Part shown: positions 57,934 through 64,000 of the stretch, one piece after another
Layout: each line of letters opens with the position of its first letter
How positions within the stretch are numbered: position 1 is the stretch's first letter
Source: Mermis nigrescens
Lineage: Eukaryota > Nematoda > Enoplea > Mermithida > Mermithidae
Assembly (NCBI GenBank): GCA_036768485.1
Contig: JAVLUZ010000145.1
Coordinates: forward strand, 17,635,026 to 17,699,025
Length of the DNA: 64,000 nt
Direction of reading: 5' to 3'
Program-made: the position numbers and the translations under genes
The notes under the pieces: generated by a model
What the model was told of the DNA's origin: nothing
The model's input: the letters and a program-made list of their open reading frames with translations, nothing else
Database searches by the model: none

Positions 57934-58050
57934 AGCCTGTTTCACTTAATTACAGTAGATGATACAGATTGCGATTATAGCATTGATTTGATATTTAATT
58001 ATCGTAACCTCTCGGCTCAATGTCGATGAAAATTGTTTATACATATGTAT
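57934..58050. mobile_element. half copy of the 165-bp MITE, second copy
   Basis: Equivalent of 53530-53645; starts AGCCTGTTTCACTTAATTAC. Confidence 0.5.
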
Positions 58051-58220
58051 GCATGAAGGCGGCGGGGCGGGTGCAAACTGGAATACCAACGCATTAACTG
58101 AGCGACTTAAAAGTTAACCTGAGCGACGTTGAATTAGTATACTAAACTAGTTAGGGACTGCAAGCCTATGATTTAAGCCTACATAAGTGTAAAGTTCATA
58201 GGAAGAACCCAACCCGTAAG

Positions 58221-58777
58221 CTATAGTCTGTTTCATTTATTCGAGAGCTTTTTCAGTGAATTTTTTGAAGGCTACAGTATGCATTACTAGGTGATTTACT
58301 GTAACTTGACAGAAAAGTTGAGTGGGGGAGAGTGGCCGCCATTCTTTCATTTTTAATGCACTTAACCGTCCAAGACTTAATTCAAGAATCTAAACAGGTG
58401 CTGTGAGGTGACATATACAGTAAGTGCGCTAAGTAAAAATTTTGCAGCAGGAAGAACCCGTGTTGCTTCGACGACTATCAGACGTTCTACCACTACGCTA
58501 AGCGGAAGTTTTCAGCAATGTTTAAAATACTAGTCTATTGGTTTTAACGGTCGCTTTATGACAAGCTGATTGCGCGAATTCCATCTGCTTGTTGCATGAT
58601 CCGCTGGAATACGAGAATAAATTATGCCGTAAGAAATTTTATTGAGAAACCCTCTCTTCCTATGTATGTAGCTACAGTAATTTCAAAATGACATACAGTA
58701 ATTAGGGACGATTGAATTACTGTAGCCTCGGAAAAGATTTGATGAAAAAGCTCTCGGATAAACGAAACAGACTATAA
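58221..58777. mobile_element. 560-bp MITE with tRNA-like segment, second copy of B
   Basis: The ends are perfect inverted repeats over about 30 bases: CTATAGTCTGTTTCATTTAT and CGAGAGCTTTTTC at the left, GAAAAAGCTCTCGGATAAAC and GAAACAGACTATA at the right (one mismatch). The tRNA-like segment is at 58446-58510. Confidence 0.85.
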
Positions 58778-58845
58778 GTTTCATGCTAAGTACTGTAAAG
58801 TGAGAAGGGACCGGCTTCTAAGCCTACCTCAGACTAAAGTAAGAC

Positions 58846-59014
58846 TAAAGTCTGTTTCACATAAGTTCGTGCATAAATTTTAAGAAATTTCATCGACAGT
58901 TAGCCGAGGGGTACGATAATTATATATCAGATCAATGCTATAATCGCAATCTGTCAGCTTATTGTCGGAGACACTTTTAAAATTTATGAACGAACTTGTG
59001 TGAAACGGTCTATA
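58846..59014. mobile_element. 165-bp MITE, second copy of 54442
   Basis: Starts TAAAGTCTGTTTCACATAAG and ends CTTGTGTGAAACGGTCTATA. Confidence 0.8.
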
Positions 59015-59884
59015 GACGTTTAATGTAGGTCGGGGGATGGACCCCCAAAAATATCGTGTCCTATGCTTAGTATACACATATTTAATAAATTGTGGTGTAA
59101 AGTATCTATGCATTTTGACCTGAACACTGCACAAAAAACTTGACACTCATTGTATGAACATCTTTAAGTTATCCTCAATATTATTTATTAACAAATATAA
59201 TTGCTTCAAAGAGGATATTAAAGGTAATGTAAGTAATAATATAGCTGATGTCATATTATCTTCTCACTGTAGCAAACACATCAAAGCAATGCAATGATGT
59301 ACTATTTACTGTATCTTTCCGCTTCTGCAAAGCGCTTAAATGCAGGCTTGCCGAGTGTCTAAAAACTGCAGTCAGTGCTGCACAAAACATAGGATATGCA
59401 GCATGCGTATTCAATTTTATACAATAGTCTGTTCCATTCTAAACGGCCCATTTTCGCTTTACCGCTTATTACTGTAGCCGAAGATTGTACGGGTTAGTTT
59501 GGTATGACAATCTGTCAGATGCGTCACATAATAAACGAAGTATATTAAACCTCAATACGAAGTATTTAAAGCAACTAGCTGTTACGAAAGCATGATCGAA
59601 GAAGCCGTTTGTGCGGTTAAAATCTATTCCAGTAATAAGACTTCAGCAAAAAAACAGTAGAACATTGTTACGTTCACAGTTTTTATCACATTCTTATTTG
59701 ATTTTTGTACGCAAGTTATATAGTTTGCGCAATAAAATATAAGCGATTATTCACTGTAGATATCCGTGCGGATAGACCGAGGGCATTCATTCCGGGAGGC
59801 AGTGTCGTCTTCTATGAAATTAAGTACTAAGTAACAGTAGCTTAGCTGGCCTTCAGAATTGGGGAGGAGGAGGGCTATTGGCAG

Positions 59885-60290
59885 CAGGGTTGCCAACTTG
59901 GCCGGAAACCGGACATTTATGTTCCGCTTTTCAGGCTTGATGTCCGGTTTTGTCCGGTCGACAGTCATGTCCGGTTTTCGATGTCCGGTTTTTAAGCTGT
60001 TGGTCCGCTTTTGTCCGGTCTCAAAATGCAAAAATGCGTCTTAGAGAGGTAAAAGTTGAAAAATTTTTGGCGCTTCGCGCCGAATTGATTTAAATCTTAC
60101 TTGTTATTAAGCTTTAAGCCGCGCCGCGTCACGCCAATTGCAGCATTTTTATCGACAATCTGGTCTAGAACTACGCTACGATTGAAAATCCTTATCTTCT
60201 GTACGGATTTGGATAGTTTTTGTAATGCAAAAATGCGTTTTAGAGAGCTAGAATTTCAGAATTTTCTGGCGCTTCGCGCCATTTGATAGA
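59885..60290. mobile_element. hAT-like left end with TGTCCGG array
   Basis: Starts CAGGGTTGCCAACTTGGCC, followed by about eight units of TGTCCGGTTTT in the next 130 bases, then two hairpin motifs GGCGCTTCGCGCC near 60070 and 60270. A related start, AAGGTTGCCAACCGTGGGG, is near 38825. The right end was not found. Confidence 0.45.
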
Positions 60291-60387
60291 TTATAGTTTT
60301 TATTGTCAAAAGCGACTTCAGAATTGGCTAAAATGCTTTATTGAAGGAAGGAAATTCAAATTTCAAGAGAAATAACGTATACTGATC

Positions 60388-60750
60388 GTGATATTTCTAG
60401 TAGAGCGCGAAATTTTTGGAGTTTTTGAAGGATATGGTGTGAACCGATTTTGCGCCATTTCGTTAGAACTGCCATACAATTGCGCAAAAACGATACTTTA
60501 TGTCACTGAAAGACGCGAAAAAAGAAATAAACCAAATCCATACAAAATTCACAGTTGCGGTACTTCAAACACCATCCTTGGACGGCTAAACTTAAGAATA
60601 TGGTACTTTTGCAAAAGGTGCAAAACGAATACGGAATGCCAAAATTTTTTTGCCAAAATGGTAGAACATGATAAATTGAAGCGCGGAAAAAAATTTGGTG
60701 AAAATCTGAGCCATACTTGCAAAGCTGCGGGCAAGTCTCGATTTGAGTGA
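60388..60750 (+). other. open frame with FLYWCH-like zinc-finger spacing
   Basis: A 120-codon frame, without a convincing start, that contains RIWYFCKRCKTNTECQN and later GENLSHTC. The Trp, two Cys and late His resemble the spacing of FLYWCH zinc fingers, which occur in Mutator-like transposases of invertebrates. It abuts the 3' tip of the retrotransposon. It may be a transposase remnant; I cannot confirm it. Confidence 0.25.
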
Positions 60751-61176
60751 ATGAATGAATGAATGAAATAATTTATTACTGAAACGCGACAATTACGAAA
60801 GATGTAAAAGAGTATAATAAAACGAACGGTCAAAAGAATAGAAGCGTACAGCAAAAGGCGACAAGCGAGTCATGAAAATGACGATTTAAGCCCGCCCTCT
60901 AATAAATTTGGATAAGTCGACATCAATTAATCTAGATTTGAATATATTTAAGTTAGGGGAAGAGACTACAAAATCAGGTAGCTGATTCCAAACAGATATA
61001 AAAAAGAAAATTTTTATTACTAATACCAACAGTTAAAATACGAAATGACAAGATATATAATAAATGCAATTACGAATTAGTAAAGGGACATGCGAGTCAA
61101 TGGAATGACAAGTTTTACGCGCGCCCCACAAGATATCTAGATAAATCAAAGTTTGCTAATCTAGATTTAAATATGT

Positions 61177-61554
61177 TTAGGTTAGGGAAGAAACAATGAA
61201 GTCAGGAAGATCGTTCCAAACTGCGATGTATTTGTAAAAGAAATCAAACTTTTCTAAATTAGAATGTACAGTAGGTATGACTAATTTAAATCTATTAATG
61301 CTACGGGTAATATTATGATTAAATACAAAAAAATCATCAGCTTCCAAACATGATTTATGACAAATAATTTGATACATCATACACAGACAAATCTGCAAGC
61401 GTCTTAATTCAAGTCTGCACAATTTAAGTTGTGTTAAACGATCCTCGTAAGAAAAAATATTATTATAGCCAAAAATATATTTAGTGAATCTACGTTGAAC
61501 AGCTTCCAATCTATCTATATCCTTAAGATAAGAGGGTTCCATACACTGCAACAA
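61177..61554 (-). pseudogene. reverse transcriptase C-terminal part, frameshifted
   Basis: Reads DIDRLEAVQRRFTKYIFGY, the common C-terminal region of CR1/Jockey-type ORF2 proteins, and ends AVWNDLPDFIVSSL. It is in the same frame as the polymerase part. The 100 bases between them are open only in another frame (YVRPLLEY and VWNPL), so two nearby indels have shifted the frame out and back. Confidence 0.85.
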
Positions 61555-61659
61555 TACTCTAATAAAGGTCTAACATAACAACTATAAGCTTTAACAAGAT
61601 TACCTTTATCACGCGAAAAAAATGATTTGCGTATTAAAATACATCTAAAGAAAGCTTTT

Positions 61660-63090
61660 TTAATCAAAAGAATTATAATGTTCCTTAAATTTTAAATTTC
61701 GAGGAATCAAAACTCCTAAATCACGGACAAACGGATCACTAGAAATAATTTCCCCATTTAGTCTATAAACAGCTTTTTGATTATTATTACCCAAATATAG
61801 AACTTGACTTTTGGTTCGAGAAATAGGTAAATCCCATGCAATTGCCCAGTCAATAATCTTATCTAAATCAGAATGTAATAATTTACAGTTACGACTAATA
61901 TTGAAAATTTTGATATCATCTGCGAACATATAAACCGTACTACAAATATTATCACATATATCATTTATAAAAATCGAAAAGAGCGTAGGTCCAAGGACAC
62001 TTCCTTGGACGACACCGCTGGTAACAGGCACATAATCTGAAAAAGACTGATTAACGCGAACACATTGGGAACGATTAAACAAATAGGCCTTTAACCATGC
62101 ATATAAATTACCGTTTATTCCATATCCGTTTAACTTAATAAGAAGTTTTTCCATATTTACTTTATCAAAAGCTTTAGAGAAATCTAAATATATTATATCA
62201 ACAGTTTCTTTTTTAGCTAACGACTGAATCCATGAAAATTTACACTTTAACAATTGTGTTTCACAAGATTTATTCTTTTGAAAACCAAATTGAAAAGGAG
62301 ATATTAGTTTATTAACCTTAAGAAAGTCTAACAATTGACTATTAATAATTCTTTCCATAATTTTGGCAATAGAACAACAAAGAGAAACGGGCCTGTAATT
62401 ATCCACTAATGCTGGATCCCCCTTTTTTAATATTGGAATAACATGTGCCATGCTCCAAAGCTCGGGAATATTTCCAGACAGAAAAGATACAGTGAAAATA
62501 CTAACTAACGGCTTTATCATTTGAAACGACAATTTTTTAATAAAAAGATTACATATGCCATTGGGGCCAACTGCAATAGACGTATTTAGATGGTTAATGG
62601 CTTCCAATACGCGATCCTCACTAAAAATAATGTCAGAAAGCGAAAAATCACAGCGCTTCTGAAAAAGAAAATTCGCGTTAGTAATGTCACTAGAAAACAC
62701 TGAAGCGAAATAATCATTAAAAATGTTAGCCTTGCGTAATGAATCGGTTATAACATTATTATCAGAAAATGTTAGGGGAGGAATTTCACTGCGACTTTTT
62801 AACCTATTATTTACAAAAGTATAGAAAGCTTTAGGATTATTATTCTTGAGCAATTTGTTTTCTTGAGAAGAGAAATAATTATGAATAGCTCTACGTAGAG
62901 CCTTACAATGATTTCGATATTTAACTTTAGTTCCTGGAGTTTTACACCTTTTATACTTATCCCATAGAGAACGTTTTTTAAGAAATAATTTATGTAAGCT
63001 TTTAGGGTATTTAAATTTTAATTTAGCCCTAAAAGTAGGTACAAAACTAAAAATAAGAGGATTTAATATACTTAAAAAAACATTATACAT
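61660..63090 (-). pseudogene. reverse transcriptase domain of CR1-like ORF2
   Basis: Long frame of 476 codons. It has the conserved RT blocks in order: NYRPVSLCCSIAKIMERI, FGFQKNKSCETQLL, IIYLDFSKAFDKVN, GVVQGSVLGPTLFSIFINDI, the catalytic FADD, and PISRTKSQVLYLG. It begins in a different frame from the endonuclease and ends at a stop at 61660, both caused by short indels. The frame is open upstream of its first ATG to about 63165, so the true sequence is continuous with the endonuclease. Confidence 0.93.
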
Positions 63091-63152
63091 GTCATTAACT
63101 GTTGAGCATGTAGAAAAAATGTCAGGCCAAGAAACAGAGGATAAAAAAGTAG

Positions 63153-63860
63153 CTATACTCTGTAGTCCGCTTTATTGAAATTTAAGCTAGGTTTATCTCC
63201 ATCTTGAAAAGTTCTAGTTAAAATTTCAAAAGAAATCGAATTATGGTCGCTTGTTGAAAAAGGAGGAAGAACCTGGATATTAAAAACGTTATATGCAGCA
63301 AATACTACATCAATCAAAGTATTATCGTGAGTATTTTCTTTAACTAACTGTTGCAGACCACTAGCTGATAAGTAATCAAAAAATAATTCGTTTAATGGAT
63401 TAAATGTAAAAGTACCATGAAACCAATCAATTTTAGGCAAATTTAGATCCCCTACTATAATAACGGGATGACAACTATTAGTAGCCCATTCAATTAAATT
63501 ACATATCCGAAGTGCAGTATCAAAATCATACTGAGGAGGTCTATAAACTAACAAACATATTATAACATCTCCACCTTTTAAAATTTCAACTACTAAAGTA
63601 TCAGACACAAACAGAGAAGCAGGAACTTTAACGCATCGAGCATAAAGATGAGGTTTAGCAAAAATTAAAACTCCACCTCCCCGCTTATTCTTACGATCTG
63701 ATCGGAGAATAATATAATTTTTTAACGGACATAATAGACTGTCGGAAATAGATTCATTTAACCAGGTTTCACAAAAAAATAATATATCGAATTTTGCAGT
63801 ATTTAACAGAAAGTGAAGTTCCCCTAACTTATTCACAATACTACGAGAATTACATAGCAA
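63153..63860 (-). pseudogene. APE-type endonuclease domain of CR1-like ORF2
   Basis: Reads LCNSRSIVNKLGELHFLL, the catalytic FFCETWLNESI, RGGGVLIF, VGDLNLPKIDW and the SDHNSISFEI block, which are hallmarks of apurinic-type endonucleases of non-LTR elements. The open frame extends above 63860 to a TAG at 63897. It ends at 63153, where a one-base shift separates it from the polymerase frame. Confidence 0.9.
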
Positions 63861-63896
63861 ACATTTAATATTAACAAAATAACGAGGCGAATTTAC

Positions 63897-63998
63897 CTAA
63901 ATATTAGACGCGTGTTGACCATGTTGAGCACGAAATTTGGGATTAGATGGTTTAGGGGCTGTAGAACGAGGATCATAGACTCGTACAGTTTTCTTCTT
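63897..63998 (-). pseudogene. end of upstream ORF of the CR1-like element
   Basis: Lys-rich start KKKTVRVYDPRSTAPKP, then FRAQHGQHASNI and a TAG. It is in the same frame as the endonuclease, separated from it only by this stop. It may be the end of ORF1 or an N-terminal part of ORF2 with a nonsense mutation. It is cut by the window edge. Confidence 0.5.
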
Positions 63999-64000
63999 CA

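Larger units (their letters stand above)
55475..59779. repeat. 4.3 kb segment repeated from before the gap (copy 2)
   Basis: Corresponds to 51083-55374 in the same order. The offset is 4392 at the start and 4405 at the end, so net indels are 13 bases. Unique sequence resumes after 59779. Its MITEs, tandem repeat and solitary arm are listed separately but are likely the same loci as in copy 1. Confidence 0.9.
60748..64000 (-). mobile_element. CR1/Rex-like non-LTR retrotransposon, 3' part
   Basis: On the - strand the element runs from beyond the window edge through endonuclease and reverse transcriptase to a 3' tip made of five TTCA repeats (60748-60767). There is no poly-A. APE-type endonuclease, one large ORF2 and short tandem 3' repeats are typical of the CR1/L2/Rex group. 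The copy is inactive because ORF2 is broken in at least three places. Confidence 0.88.

Overview
This is invertebrate animal nuclear DNA: AT-rich, gene-poor, with small exons in long introns, GT-AG splice sites and T-rich TTTTCAG or TTTTTAG acceptors. These acceptors and one 66-base intron fit a nematode, but the species cannot be fixed from sequence alone. Most of the window is repeats.

Five genes can be supported by exon-level homology. Going left to right on the + strand they are a uridine-cytidine kinase (five exons, 3130-17010), an ALR/Erv1-type mitochondrial sulfhydryl oxidase (three exons, 23718-28781), a Cu/Zn superoxide dismutase (two exons seen, 33199-36041) and part of a tyrosine decarboxylase (four exons seen, 44819-50667). 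A three-exon gene on the - strand (45746-47599), encoding a probable tail-anchored coiled-coil protein that I do not recognise, lies inside a tyrosine decarboxylase intron. The genes have no common pathway and show no operon-like spacing. The right edge (60748-64000, - strand) is a decayed CR1/Rex-like non-LTR retrotransposon with endonuclease and reverse transcriptase.

The intervening DNA holds many non-autonomous DNA transposons. Several can be delimited to the base by target-site duplications: hAT-like elements with 8-bp duplications (9726-9899, 18520-20448 with 18990-20043 nested inside, 34518-34867, 37179-38326), a short family with 9-bp duplications (38541-38799, 44120-44365), TA-flanked elements, a foldback element (42531-43353), and several MITE families sharing the end CTATAGTCTGTTYCA. 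Some of these MITEs carry a tRNA-like segment with A-box and B-box matches. More than 30 copies or near copies of the motif GGCGCGAAGCGCC, which contains the exceptionally stable DNA mini-hairpin GCGAAGC, are scattered over several repeat families.

The 4.3 kb before the 100-base gap (51083-55374) is repeated almost exactly after it (55475-59779). This looks like an unmerged overlap between contig ends rather than a real duplication, so features there are probably counted twice. The most interesting material is the repeat biology: the stable hairpin motif shared between element families, and tRNA-like promoters inside inverted-repeat transposons.
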